Shown in pieces: positions 9,690 through 18,997 of a stretch of DNA of 64,000 nucleotides (the stretch's first letter is position 1; each line of letters begins with the position of its first letter). Source of the DNA: an uncultured SAR86 cluster bacterium. Lineage in GTDB: Bacteria; Pseudomonadota; Gammaproteobacteria; Magnimaribacterales; D2472. The notes beneath the pieces were generated by a model. That model saw only the letters and a program-made list of their open reading frames with translations. It made no database searches and was not told the DNA's origin. The position numbers were made by a program, and so were the translations under genes. Location of the stretch: NCBI GenBank assembly GCA_902628925.1, contig CACOPA010000003.1, forward strand, positions 34,485 to 98,484, written 5' to 3'.

Positions 9690-11699
9690 ATGACAAAAGT
9701 GTTGAAGGTACACTCAGATTTTGATCCCGCAGGCCATCAATCTATGGCTATACAGCAGGCAGTTGAAGGCTTAAATGATGGACTGTTGCATCAAGTTCTA
9801 TTAGGTGTCACAGGGTCTGGTAAAACCTACACGATGGCAAAGATCATTGAGGAAACTCAAAGACCTGCAATCATAATGGCGCCTAATAAAACTCTTGCTG
9901 CTCAACTTTATGGAGAATTCAGAGATTTCTTTAAAGAGAATTCAGTAGAATATTTTGTTTCTTATTATGATTACTATCAGCCAGAGGCATATGTTCCAAC
10001 GTCTGATACTTATATAGCTAAGGATGCTTCCATTAATGAGCATATTGAGCAAATGCGTTTATCAGCAACAAAAGCTTTACTTGAGCGAAATGATACAGTT
10101 GTTGTGGCAACAGTATCTTCAATTTATGGATTAGGCGCTCCTGAATCTTACTTAAACATGATCTTGCACTTAGATCGTGGAGACATCATTGATCAGCGAG
10201 CTATTCTCAGAAGACTTTCCTCAATGCAATACACTCGTAATGATATTGATTTTAGAAGAGCTACCTTTCGAGTGAGAGGAGATGTAATCGATGTCTATCC
10301 TGCAGACTCTGAGAAAGAGGCGCTGAGGATTGATTTGTTTGGTGATGAAATAGAAAAATTATCCTGGATCGACCCTTTAACTGGCGAACTTATTAGCGAG
10401 GTACCCAGAGCAACCATTTATCCGAAGACACATTATGTGACACCTCGCGAAACAGTCACAGATTGTTTAAAGCTTATTAGAGAAGAGCTTAAAGATAGAA
10501 TCAAATATTTTCAATCCAATGAGAAGCTTGTCGAAGCACAACGACTTCAAGAAAGAACAACTTATGATTTAGAAATGATGGCTGAACTTGGTTATTGTCA
10601 GGGGATTGAAAATTATTCACGATACTTATCAGGCAGATCCTCTGGTCAGCCACCTCCATGTCTATTTGACTACATCCCCAAAAATGCAATTGTTTTCATG
10701 GATGAATCTCACGTCTCTGTTCCTCAAATTGGCGGGATGTACAAAGGTGATAGATCTCGAAAAGAAACGTTAGTTGATTATGGATTTCGATTGCCAAGCG
10801 CGCTTGATAATAGACCTCTTAGATTTGAGGAATGGGAGCTCCTAACACCTCAACGAATTTATGTATCTGCAACCCCTGGGAAATATGAATTAGAAAACGG
10901 AGATAAAGTCGTTGAACTGCTCGTAAGACCTACAGGACTTATCGACCCAGAAGTTGATGTCAGACCGGCATCAACTCAGATAGATGATGTCATTGGAGAA
11001 TGTAACGAGAGAGCAAAGCTTAAAGAGCGAGTCTTAATTACAACACTTACTAAAAGAATGGCAGAGGATCTAACGGATTATCTTAATGAAAATGGGATCA
11101 AAACAAGGTACATGCACTCAGATATTGATACTGTTGAGCGAGTTGAGATTATTAGAGATTTAAGATTAGGTAAGTTTGATGTTCTAGTTGGAATTAACTT
11201 GTTAAGAGAAGGTTTAGACATTCCTGAAGTGAGTCTGGTTGCAATCTTAGATGCAGATAAAGAGGGTTTTTTGAGATCCGAGGGAACACTCATCCAGACC
11301 ATTGGAAGGGCAGCAAGAAATATAAGAGGCAAAGCAATTTTGTATGCGGATAAAGTTACAGGCTCAATGGACAGAGCAATGAAAGAGACTAATAGAAGAA
11401 GAGAAATTCAAGTCAATTTCAATAAAGAAAATAAAATCAAACCAAAGTCTATCGTCAAAGAAATTAAAGATATTATGGAGGGTGCTCGACCTAATACTAG
11501 ATCAGGTAAGAACAAGCCTAAGAACTTTGAGGATGAATTGCCATTTAAGATTGAATTAGATAATCCAGAGGTTATTTCTAACTCAATCAATTTACTTGAA
11601 AAGCAAATGTATAAATATGCTCAAGAAACTGAATATGAGCGAGCAGCTTTTTGTAGGGACAAAATTAAAGACCTTAAATACCAGTTAATTAATTCCTAA
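9690..11699 (+). CDS. uvrB: Excinuclease ABC subunit B (UvrB)
   Basis: UvrB verifies DNA damage with UvrA and recruits UvrC for nucleotide excision repair. The 669 residues match E. coli UvrB (673) throughout: Walker A GVTGSGKT at 39-46, the beta-hairpin region [12 protein letters not shown], Walker B VFMDESHV, helicase motifs [24 protein letters not shown] and GRAARN, and a C-terminal UVR domain ([23 protein letters not shown], quoted in part as [14 protein letters not shown]). No LexA box was found in the 48 bases upstream, in contrast to umuDC. The stop overlaps that of the convergent transglycosylase gene by 4 bases. Confidence 0.97.
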   Translation: MTKVLKVHSDFDPAGHQSMAIQQAVEGLNDGLLHQVLLGVTGSGKTYTMAKIIEETQRPAIIMAPNKTLAAQLYGEFRDFFKENSVEYFVSYYDYYQPEAYVPTSDTYIAKDASINEHIEQMRLSATKALLERNDTVVVATVSSIYGLGAPESYLNMILHLDRGDIIDQRAILRRLSSMQYTRNDIDFRRATFRVRGDVIDVYPADSEKEALRIDLFGDEIEKLSWIDPLTGELISEVPRATIYPKTHYVTPRETVTDCLKLIREELKDRIKYFQSNEKLVEAQRLQERTTYDLEMMAELGYCQGIENYSRYLSGRSSGQPPPCLFDYIPKNAIVFMDESHVSVPQIGGMYKGDRSRKETLVDYGFRLPSALDNRPLRFEEWELLTPQRIYVSATPGKYELENGDKVVELLVRPTGLIDPEVDVRPASTQIDDVIGECNERAKLKERVLITTLTKRMAEDLTDYLNENGIKTRYMHSDIDTVERVEIIRDLRLGKFDVLVGINLLREGLDIPEVSLVAILDADKEGFLRSEGTLIQTIGRAARNIRGKAILYADKVTGSMDRAMKETNRRREIQVNFNKENKIKPKSIVKEIKDIMEGARPNTRSGKNKPKNFEDELPFKIELDNPEVISNSINLLEKQMYKYAQETEYERAAFCRDKIKDLKYQLINS

Positions 11700-12454
11700 G
11701 TGCATCCTAATCCTAGGATTAAATAATAGTAATCTTTAACTCTAGTAACATAATCTACTGCTTGAATGCCTCTTTTATAGTTTGTGGAATTACCTGCCAG
11801 TTCACTATGATTAACTTCTTCAGCTAAAAAACTAGATAGATCATCCCAAGTGATTTCAAAATTCTCTTTATTTAAATTTATTTGGATTTCTCTTAGATAT
11901 CTATTGATATTACCAACACCAAGGTTATAGGCAGCAAGTGCAATTGAAATCTTATCACCAGTTGATGTACCGAAATTCATTTCATCAATTAACTTTGCTA
12001 TATAACTTGCTCCTCCATTAATACTTTGAACAGGATCCAGTCTATTGTCTACTCCCAAAGATTTAGCAGTTGGAAGAGTTAACATCATCATGCCTTTAAC
12101 CTGAGTTGCAGACCTAGCTTTTGGATTCCATTGGGATTCCTGAAAGGCTATTGCTGCCAATAATTCCCAGTCAAGATTATTCAATTTTGCAGCTTCTTTA
12201 AATTCATCAATATAAGATAAAAGTCTTTCTTGATAGAGAAGATTAAACTTATCTTTTTCAAATTCTGATAGGTTAGATAATGACCAAAGTTTTTCCTTAG
12301 TATTTGCACATGAATTAGATAATTGTTCATCATTGAGAGATTGATCAGAACAACTGAACGTAAAAATCATAACCGATAAAACAAAAAAAATAGTTCGATT
12401 AATTCTTATCTTTTTTATCTTTTTAATTTGATTCACCTCTATAATTAAAACCAC
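11696..12454 (-). CDS. MltF-type lytic transglycosylase lipoprotein lacking the solute-binding domain
   Basis: A membrane-bound lytic transglycosylase that cleaves peptidoglycan glycan strands. A basic, hydrophobic leader ends in the lipobox TFSC, giving a lipidated Cys35. The SLT domain has the catalytic Glu106 in AFQESQWNP, then [17 protein letters not shown] and [16 protein letters not shown]. coli mltF also lies divergent from purL, but MltF there is about 518 residues with an N-terminal SBP-type domain; this protein has only 252. The start is uncertain: GTG at 12454 leaves just 20 bases to purL, and GTG at 12436 is also possible. The promoters of the pair must overlap or lie in coding sequence. 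Confidence 0.82.
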   Translation of the reverse strand: MVLIIEVNQIKKIKKIRINRTIFFVLSVMIFTFSCSDQSLNDEQLSNSCANTKEKLWSLSNLSEFEKDKFNLLYQERLLSYIDEFKEAAKLNNLDWELLAAIAFQESQWNPKARSATQVKGMMMLTLPTAKSLGVDNRLDPVQSINGGASYIAKLIDEMNFGTSTGDKISIALAAYNLGVGNINRYLREIQINLNKENFEITWDDLSSFLAEEVNHSELAGNSTNYKRGIQAVDYVTRVKDYYYLILGLGCT

Positions 12455-12474
12455 AATATTTTAGAAAAAGTTCA

Positions 12475-15400
12475 GTGTCAAAAAGTTTTAACTTGTTCCT
12501 GCAAGGTCAATCAAGTTTTTCTAGCGCCCAATTATCTCGCTTAAAAGCCAAGCTTAAAAAAAATCTAAATAATAAGATTTCTTTGACAGCAAATGATTAT
12601 TTTTTGATCAACTCTAAAAAGGCTCTAGATACTGATAAGTTGAAGGAAGTTCTCCATGCAGAAGAAATACTTAAAGACTGCTCTTTCTATATTGGTGCAC
12701 GTCTTGGGACCATTTCGCCATGGTCTTCTAAGGCCGGTGATATTTTAAAAAATATTGGTTTTGATCAATTACGAATTGAGAAATTTGTCGGATTCAATTT
12801 AGTAGGGTTTGAAATTGATGATTTTCAGTTAGAAGCAATTTTTGATCCAATGACTCAATCTATATTTCAAAAACCTCCGCTTGAATTTTTTAATTCTTCT
12901 TTATCATCTAAAGATCAGCGTGTTATAGATTTTTGTAATAAAGGTATCGATGCTTTAAAGACCGCAAACTCAGAATTGGGATTAGCCTTATCAAATGATG
13001 AAATTGAATATCTTGATATTTTCTATTCAAATGAAAAACGAGATCCAACTGAATCTGAATTAATGATGTTTGCTCAAGCGAACTCTGAACACTGCAGACA
13101 TAAAATTTTTAATGCTGATTGGTCTCTTGACAGTAACAAGGTTGAATCGTCTTTGTTTGATTTGATAAAGCAAACAAGTAAAGGAGATAAGCCCCATCTT
13201 ATTTCTGCTTACAAAGATAATGCTGCTGTTATAAGTGGCGAGGTTTCGAATTTGCTTGAACAAAATTCTAAAGATGTTTATAAATTCGAATCTCAATTAA
13301 TGAACTCTCTAATAAAGGTAGAAACGCATAATCATCCAACGGCAATTTCTCCCTTTCCAGGTGCTGCTACAGGCTCAGGTGGTGAAATTAGAGATGAGGG
13401 TGCTACTGGCTCTGGAGCTAAACCAAAAACTGGCCTTGTCGGATTTAATGTATCAAACCTTAATCTGGATGACGATAACATGCCCAAACAGAAAGCCCCT
13501 TTTCCTAATAGGATCGCATCTCCAAAACATATAATGATAGAAGGGCCGATTGGTGCGGCAGCATTTAACAATGAATTTGGTAGACCTTGTACTTTAGGCT
13601 ATTTCAGGGTTTTACAAACAAAAACCAGTAAAGAAAAAAGTGCATACGGATATCACAAACCAATTATGCTTGCAGGAGGTATCGGGCAGATTAAAGATGC
13701 TTACAGCTTAAAGGGAGGCATAGACCATAATCACTTGGTAATTGTGTTGGGTGGCCCATCCATGCTTATTGGTCTTGGTGGCGGAGCCGCTTCATCAGTT
13801 TCTTCAGGAGAAAGTGAAGAGGAATTGGATTTTGCTTCTGTTCAAAGAGGCAATGCTGAAATGGAGAGAAGGTGTCAAGAAGTCATTAATACATGTATTT
13901 CAAAGAAAGAAAATATTATTAAATTTATTCATGATGTTGGTGCAGGCGGTCTCTCTAATGCAATTCCTGAGTTAGCAAAAGATACCGGATGGGGCGTTGA
14001 TATAGATCTAGGAAAGGTTCCAGTTGCTGATAAAAGTATGACCCCAATGGAAATATGGTGCAATGAATCTCAAGAAAGATATGTTTTGGCTATTCATCCT
14101 GATGATAAAAAAATATTTGAAGATATATGTAGTCGCGAAAGATGCCCCTATGCAATTGTTGGAAAGACTATTAAGGATCAGTTTGTGCGTGTAGCAAGCC
14201 CTGATAGCAGCTTTATGCCAGTGAATGTTCCACTGGATATGCTTTTTGGTGATCTACCTAAAACTAAGATTAATGTTTCTTCAGAGCACCCAAAAAATTT
14301 TCATGATTTCGAAGCAAAAGATAGTTTAGAAAAAAATATTTTTAAAGTTCTAAAGCATCCTTCAGTTGGATCTAAACAGTTTTTAATTACCATTGGAGAT
14401 AGAACAGTAGGTGGTTTGATAACACGAGATCAGATGGTAGGAAAATATCAGGTCCCTACTTCAAATTACTCTATGGTGAACAACTCCTTCACTGAATATC
14501 ACGGCGAGGCAATCTCAATGGGAGAAAAGCCATCAATTGCAATTTCGAATCCAAGCGCTTCAATGCGTATGGCTCTAGCTGAGTCAATCTTTAATCTAAT
14601 GAGTGCGCCAATAAAATCATTAGATCGCGTTGTATTATCGGCTAATTGGATGGCTGCCTGTGGGAGTAACAAAGATGACTTGGCATTGAGGGAGGGTGTA
14701 GAGGCTTTATCAAAGATTTGTTGTGAGCTGGATATCTCAATCCCTGTTGGAAAAGACTCTTTATCAATGAGATCAAAATGGGTTGAAGAGGGACAGAATT
14801 TTGAAGTTAAGTCTCCTTTAACTGGAGTAATATCAGCAATGGCTCCAGTGATTGATACAAGGCTGGCAATCACTACAGAATTGGAATCTAGTTCTCATGA
14901 TTTGTATTACATCAAACTTTCAGATTATCAAAGAATGGGCGGCTCAATACTTGCATTAATTGAAGACCAGCTGAGTCTAGAGACCCCAGATGTAGAAAAT
15001 GCTAAACAAATTAGAAAGCTATTTAATTTAATCCAAAAAGAAATATTAAATAAAAAAATTACAGCTCTACATGATATTTCTGATGGAGGAATGCTTGCAG
15101 CTTTATGTGAGCTATCTTTTACTAATAAAGTTGGTTTAGATATTTTTCTGTCTACATCAGATGAACAAATTCATAGTGAATTATTCAATGAAGAGCTTGG
15201 CTTAATCATTCAGTACAAAGGAGAGGTTGATGAATTAAGCAATAAGCTCACAAAAATCGGCTGCTCAATTGAAAAATGTGGAGTTACTTCCACGGCTTAT
15301 GAACTTCAGATTTTTGATAGACAAATGAAAAATATTTTTAGCTCTTCGTGTGTTGAACTTGAAAAAGCTTGGCAGGAAACCTCTACTAAAATAAGAATGG

Positions 15401-16302
15401 AAAGAGATAATCCAGTTTGTGTTGAGAGTGAAACTAATACTATTGAAAAGTTTGAAGATTTTAGCCTTATTTATAAGTCAGATTTCAAATATGCTCTAGA
15501 CCTGCCAGAAATAAAAAAAGGCATAAGACCAAAAGTTGCTATTCTAAGAGAGCAAGGAGTGAATGGTCATATTGAGATGGCAGCTGCATTCACTTTGGCA
15601 GGCTTTGACGCAATTGACTTACATATGCAGGATCTTATAGATGGTTCATTGAACTTAGATTCTTTTCATGGGTTTGCAGCCTGCGGTGGTTTTTCATATG
15701 GCGATGTTCTGGGAGCTGGAGGAGGCTGGGCATCGAATATTAAATTCAGTGAAAAACTTCAGAAAATGTTTTCGTCTTTTTTTGAAGATCAATCAAAGTT
15801 TGTTTTAGGCGTATGTAATGGATGTCAAATGCTTTCACATCTAAAAAACTTGATACCAGGAGCAAATCATTGGCCAAGATTTGTTCATAACGAATCAGAA
15901 CAATTTGAAGCTAGATTAAGTCAAGTAAAAGTGGGTGACTCTGATTCAATATTGCTTAGAGATATGAGAGATTGGATGATGCCAGTTGCTGTTGCGCATG
16001 GCGAAGGAAGAGCTGTGTTCGAAGAGGACTGCATTAATCAATTGTATGCGTCCAAACAAGTAGCAATAAATTTTAGTGATTCTAGTGGCAATTGCTCTAA
16101 TGATTATCCGATTAATCCAAACGGCTCTATTGATGGAGCCACTGGATTTACTGCAGCAGATGGCAGAGTAACCATTATGATGCCACATCCTGAAAGAGTT
16201 TTTAGAATGGCTCAGCTATCTTGGCATCCTAAGAGCAATGACAATTATTCGCCATGGATGCAAATGTTCATCAATGCGTATAAATTTACTAAAGATGTAT
16301 AA
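12475..16302 (+). CDS. purL: Phosphoribosylformylglycinamidine synthase (PurL, large single-chain type)
   Basis: PurL converts FGAR to FGAM with ATP and glutamine in purine synthesis. The 1275 residues (E. coli 1295) have the N-terminal PurS-like part, the FGAM synthase core (ANSEHCRHKIF, KVETHNHPTAISPFPGAATGSGG in part, HDVGAGGLSNAIPE), and a C-terminal class I glutaminase with nucleophile Cys1114 in GVCNGCQM and the His-Glu pair in MPHPERVFR. It begins with GTG; no strong ribosome site is visible. Together with the downstream small protein, which starts inside its last codons, it forms a two-gene unit. Confidence 0.97.
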   Translation: MSKSFNLFLQGQSSFSSAQLSRLKAKLKKNLNNKISLTANDYFLINSKKALDTDKLKEVLHAEEILKDCSFYIGARLGTISPWSSKAGDILKNIGFDQLRIEKFVGFNLVGFEIDDFQLEAIFDPMTQSIFQKPPLEFFNSSLSSKDQRVIDFCNKGIDALKTANSELGLALSNDEIEYLDIFYSNEKRDPTESELMMFAQANSEHCRHKIFNADWSLDSNKVESSLFDLIKQTSKGDKPHLISAYKDNAAVISGEVSNLLEQNSKDVYKFESQLMNSLIKVETHNHPTAISPFPGAATGSGGEIRDEGATGSGAKPKTGLVGFNVSNLNLDDDNMPKQKAPFPNRIASPKHIMIEGPIGAAAFNNEFGRPCTLGYFRVLQTKTSKEKSAYGYHKPIMLAGGIGQIKDAYSLKGGIDHNHLVIVLGGPSMLIGLGGGAASSVSSGESEEELDFASVQRGNAEMERRCQEVINTCISKKENIIKFIHDVGAGGLSNAIPELAKDTGWGVDIDLGKVPVADKSMTPMEIWCNESQERYVLAIHPDDKKIFEDICSRERCPYAIVGKTIKDQFVRVASPDSSFMPVNVPLDMLFGDLPKTKINVSSEHPKNFHDFEAKDSLEKNIFKVLKHPSVGSKQFLITIGDRTVGGLITRDQMVGKYQVPTSNYSMVNNSFTEYHGEAISMGEKPSIAISNPSASMRMALAESIFNLMSAPIKSLDRVVLSANWMAACGSNKDDLALREGVEALSKICCELDISIPVGKDSLSMRSKWVEEGQNFEVKSPLTGVISAMAPVIDTRLAITTELESSSHDLYYIKLSDYQRMGGSILALIEDQLSLETPDVENAKQIRKLFNLIQKEILNKKITALHDISDGGMLAALCELSFTNKVGLDIFLSTSDEQIHSELFNEELGLIIQYKGEVDELSNKLTKIGCSIEKCGVTSTAYELQIFDRQMKNIFSSSCVELEKAWQETSTKIRMERDNPVCVESETNTIEKFEDFSLIYKSDFKYALDLPEIKKGIRPKVAILREQGVNGHIEMAAAFTLAGFDAIDLHMQDLIDGSLNLDSFHGFAACGGFSYGDVLGAGGGWASNIKFSEKLQKMFSSFFEDQSKFVLGVCNGCQMLSHLKNLIPGANHWPRFVHNESEQFEARLSQVKVGDSDSILLRDMRDWMMPVAVAHGEGRAVFEEDCINQLYASKQVAINFSDSSGNCSNDYPINPNGSIDGATGFTAADGRVTIMMPHPERVFRMAQLSWHPKSNDNYSPWMQMFINAYKFTKDV

Positions 16303-16603
16303 ATTAATTTTTTTTGTTCCGGAGTCACACCTTGATAAAACAAAAAAATCTTTGTTTGAAATTGGGTGCGGAGTTCAAGGTAATTACAAAAATTGCGCAT
16401 GGGAGGTAAAGGGCAAAGGACAATTTTTACCAAGAGAAGATTCAAAACCATACATTGGTAGTGAAAATGTTCTAACTTTTGTTGATGAGTATAGGGTAGA
16501 AATGTTGTGTCCCAAAAATCTCAAAGACAGAGCTGCAAACACTCTAATAGAGTCTCATCCATATGAGACACCTGCATTTGAATTTATTGCAGTTGAGATT
16601 TAA
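16295..16603 (+). CDS. YqfO/NIF3 PII-like insert domain protein
   Basis: A 102-residue stand-alone copy of the CutA/PII-like domain that is found inserted in NIF3-family proteins such as YqfO. MYKLIFFVPESHLDKTKKSL, then GNYKNCAWEVKGKGQF and the closing SHPYETPAFEF are family hallmarks. The same short protein occurs in pseudomonads and other gammaproteobacteria. Its role is unknown; the fold suggests ligand or metal sensing. I start at the ATG 8 bases inside the purL stop rather than at an upstream codon, since homologues begin with this MYKL motif. It converges on the Nudix gene with a 4-base stop overlap. Confidence 0.82.
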   Translation: MYKLIFFVPESHLDKTKKSLFEIGCGVQGNYKNCAWEVKGKGQFLPREDSKPYIGSENVLTFVDEYRVEMLCPKNLKDRAANTLIESHPYETPAFEFIAVEI

Positions 16604-17136
16604 CCAAGCTTAATTTCTTCTTCTTTGTATTCAAAAGTATTAGTTTTGGAGTCTTCAAAGAAATGTTTGAGAGTTTTATAAACCGTTGGGAAAGCTATCT
16701 CATCCCATGGTATTTCATCTTCAGTGAATAATGCTACCTCAGAGCTTTCAGGTGTAGGACCAAATTTGGGTTTAGTTAATTCAGCAATATAGAAATAATG
16801 TAACTGACTAATATGTGTCAGACTAAATAGAGTATAAGGTTGAATAATATTTATATCTGCTTGAGTTTCTTCTTTAGTCTCTCTAATAGCTCCTTGCTGA
16901 AGGGTCTCACCGTTCTCAAAAAAACCTGCCGGCAATGTCCATAATCCTAGCCTTGGCTGAATATTTCTTTTGCAAAGCAAAACTTTGTCTTCATATTTAC
17001 ATAAAGCTCCTACAACAACATTTGGATTAGTGTAATAAATTGCATCGCAGTCATCACAGCAATATCTTTTTAAATTATCACCAGAAGGAATCTTAAATTG
17101 AATGTTTTCGCTTCCACATTTTGAACAGTATTTCAA
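16600..17136 (-). CDS. Nudix hydrolase with N-terminal zinc ribbon
   Basis: A 178-residue pyrophosphohydrolase. A zinc ribbon is formed by Cys4, Cys7, Cys27 and Cys30. The Nudix box is GFFENGETLQQGAIRETKEE, which carries the Gx5Ex7RExxEE core. The architecture resembles a shortened NudC (NADH pyrophosphatase) without its N-terminal domain; similar proteins are annotated as ADP-ribose pyrophosphatases. The substrate cannot be inferred. It stands alone, convergent with the purL unit and divergent from the second Nudix gene 50 bases away. Confidence 0.85.
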   Translation of the reverse strand: MKYCSKCGSENIQFKIPSGDNLKRYCCDDCDAIYYTNPNVVVGALCKYEDKVLLCKRNIQPRLGLWTLPAGFFENGETLQQGAIRETKEETQADINIIQPYTLFSLTHISQLHYFYIAELTKPKFGPTPESSEVALFTEDEIPWDEIAFPTVYKTLKHFFEDSKTNTFEYKEEEIKLG

Positions 17137-17186
17137 TTCTTCTCCTAACTAAAGAATTTATTTGTATAAATAGTTAAAATTATCAA

Positions 17187-17774
17187 ATGATAAAGGACAT
17201 CAAGTATAAACTAGATTCTGAAATACGTGAAAGACCATCCGGACAACCGCAGGCAGCAGTGCTAATTGGTTTACTTAACTATAATCATCTCAGAGATAAT
17301 CCTGAGATTATCTACACGCAAAGGTCAAAATCCATGTCCACTCATTCAGGTGAGGTTAGTTTTCCTGGAGGCAAAGTAGAACCAAATGATAAAGATCTTT
17401 CGCACACAGCTCTAAGAGAAGCAAATGAAGAAATAAATCTAAATAGCAAGGATGCTTCATTACTCGGTCAAATGAATTACCTTATATCTAGACATAAGAT
17501 TGAGGTAAATCCCATGGTTTATGAAATTAATGCAGAGCAGGAATTCAGAGCAAATAGTGAAATTGCAGATATTTTCACAGTCCCACTTTATTATCTGCTA
17601 GATCTTAAAAATATAAAAAAGGAAAGAATTGATAGACATGGCTCAACCTGGATGGTTCCAACATGGGAGTTTAATCATCAAAAGATTTGGGGACTCACTG
17701 CAATGATAACTGTAAATTTTTTAAATTTATGTTTTGATGCAAACATAACAATTGATGAGGCTGATTCAGCATGA
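17187..17774 (+). CDS. Nudix hydrolase, NudL-like (predicted coenzyme A pyrophosphatase)
   Basis: 195 residues with a RPSGQPQAAVLIGLL start, the UPF0035/CoA-Nudix motif SMSTHSGEVSFPGGKVEP and the following Nudix core ALREANEEINL. This pattern marks the NudL/PCD1 family that splits CoA and its derivatives. It opens a tight operon: its stop overlaps the start of the carbonic anhydrase-like gene by 4 bases, followed by dienelactone hydrolase and alaS. Regulation of the set is not evident from the sequence. Confidence 0.85.
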   Translation: MIKDIKYKLDSEIRERPSGQPQAAVLIGLLNYNHLRDNPEIIYTQRSKSMSTHSGEVSFPGGKVEPNDKDLSHTALREANEEINLNSKDASLLGQMNYLISRHKIEVNPMVYEINAEQEFRANSEIADIFTVPLYYLLDLKNIKKERIDRHGSTWMVPTWEFNHQKIWGLTAMITVNFLNLCFDANITIDEADSA

Positions 17775-18286
17775 TTATAGAACTAGATGGAAAAAAACTT
17801 TCTACTGATGGGGATGATTTTTGGGTGGCCCCAAATGCAACAGTAATTGGCAATGTAACAATGGAAAAGGACTCGAGTATTTGGTTTCAGTGCACCATAA
17901 GAGGTGATAATGAGCCAATAACTATCGGAGCAGGCAGCAATATTCAGGAACATTCTGTAATACACACTGATCCAGGATGTCCTTGCATCATAGGTAAGAA
18001 TGTCACGATTGGCCACATGGCCATGCTGCATGGTTGTAAGATTGGTGATGGAAGCCTCATTGGAATAGGAGCAGTAATTCTAAATAATGCAAAAATTGGT
18101 AAGAACTGCATTATTGGTGCAAAAGCTCTCATTACTGAGGGTTCAGTAATTCCTGATGGTTCTCTAGTTATGGGTATACCTGGAAAAATTAAAAAAGAGT
18201 TGGATGCTGAGGAACAAAAAATTCCTCAACTTAATGCAGGTTTTTATGTTGAAAATTACAAGAGATATAAGGCACAAGGAATTTAA
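17771..18286 (+). CDS. Gamma-class carbonic anhydrase family protein (left-handed beta helix)
   Basis: A 171-residue hexapeptide-repeat protein of the YrdA/CaiE/Cam group. The repeated [LIV]-G-x-x pattern (TVIGNV, TIGAGSNI, IIGKNVTIG, IGDGSLIG) forms the beta helix. The three zinc ligands are in place: His65 in SVIH, His82 in GHMA and His87 in LHGC. The C-terminal helix VENYKRYKAQGI is typical. Many bacterial members are poorly characterised, so carbonic anhydrase activity is only probable. It is the second gene of a four-gene operon and overlaps both neighbours by a few bases. Confidence 0.88.
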   Translation: MIIELDGKKLSTDGDDFWVAPNATVIGNVTMEKDSSIWFQCTIRGDNEPITIGAGSNIQEHSVIHTDPGCPCIIGKNVTIGHMAMLHGCKIGDGSLIGIGAVILNNAKIGKNCIIGAKALITEGSVIPDGSLVMGIPGKIKKELDAEEQKIPQLNAGFYVENYKRYKAQGI

Positions 18287-18996
18287 TGGCCATTGAAGAA
18301 ATAAATTTTGACTATGCTGATGAAAGCACTACTTGTAAAGGTGTTTTATTTTTACCTGAAAGCTCATCGAGCTGCCCTGCAGTTTTGGTAGCTCATACTT
18401 GGAAAGGCATAAGTGACTTTGAAATTGATAAGGCTAAAGAGCTTGCTAAGCTTGGTTATGCTGGATTGGCAATAGATATCTTTGGTAATGGCGTAAATGG
18501 TAAAAACATTGAAGAGAATCAAGCTCTGATAAAGCCATTTGTAGATAATAGAAAAAAATTTAGGGCTAGAGTGGCAAGTGCGATCAGCGCAGTTAAGTTA
18601 CATCCATCAATTGATGGAGGCAAAATAGGATTAATTGGCTATTGCTTTGGTGGCATGGCTGTACTAGAAATTGCTAGATCGGGATTGGATGTTTCAGGTG
18701 TAGTAAGCTTTCATGGTCTTCTTAATCGCTCTGAGGAACCTATAAATAAGATACATTCAAAAATATTAGTCTTGCATGGTGATAAAGATCCAATGGTGCC
18801 AAGAGATATTGTGCAAGATTTTTATGATGAGATGGATGAGTCTGATGCAAATTGGGAGTTTATTTCATATGGCAAAGCAATGCATGCTTTTACAAATCCT
18901 GAAGCCAATGATCCTTCTTTTGGCACGCAATATAATGAAACAGCAAATCAAAGGTCATGGAACTCGATGAAATTATTTTTTGAAGAGGTTTTTTAA
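18286..18996 (+). CDS. Dienelactone hydrolase family protein
   Basis: An alpha/beta hydrolase of 236 residues with the DLH signature: nucleophile Cys120 in GYCFGGMA, acid HGDKDPMVP and histidine in AMHAFTNP. The cysteine nucleophile with GxCxG separates it from serine esterases. The family hydrolyses dienelactone in chlorocatechol pathways but is also widespread with unknown small-ester substrates. Here it lies between a carbonic anhydrase-like gene and alaS (TAATG overlap upstream, 1-base gap downstream), which does not point to aromatic degradation. Confidence 0.87.
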   Translation: MAIEEINFDYADESTTCKGVLFLPESSSSCPAVLVAHTWKGISDFEIDKAKELAKLGYAGLAIDIFGNGVNGKNIEENQALIKPFVDNRKKFRARVASAISAVKLHPSIDGGKIGLIGYCFGGMAVLEIARSGLDVSGVVSFHGLLNRSEEPINKIHSKILVLHGDKDPMVPRDIVQDFYDEMDESDANWEFISYGKAMHAFTNPEANDPSFGTQYNETANQRSWNSMKLFFEEVF

Positions 18997-18997
18997 T

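Noticed and set aside
11708..11721. 14-bp palindrome TAATCCTAGGATTA as terminator between uvrB and the transglycosylase gene
   Set aside because: It lies within the coding end of the transglycosylase, has no loop or T run, and can be explained by codons.
13060..14873. Several open frames of 80-120 codons on the strand opposite purL
   Set aside because: They mirror purL codons, have no ribosome sites and no recognisable domains.
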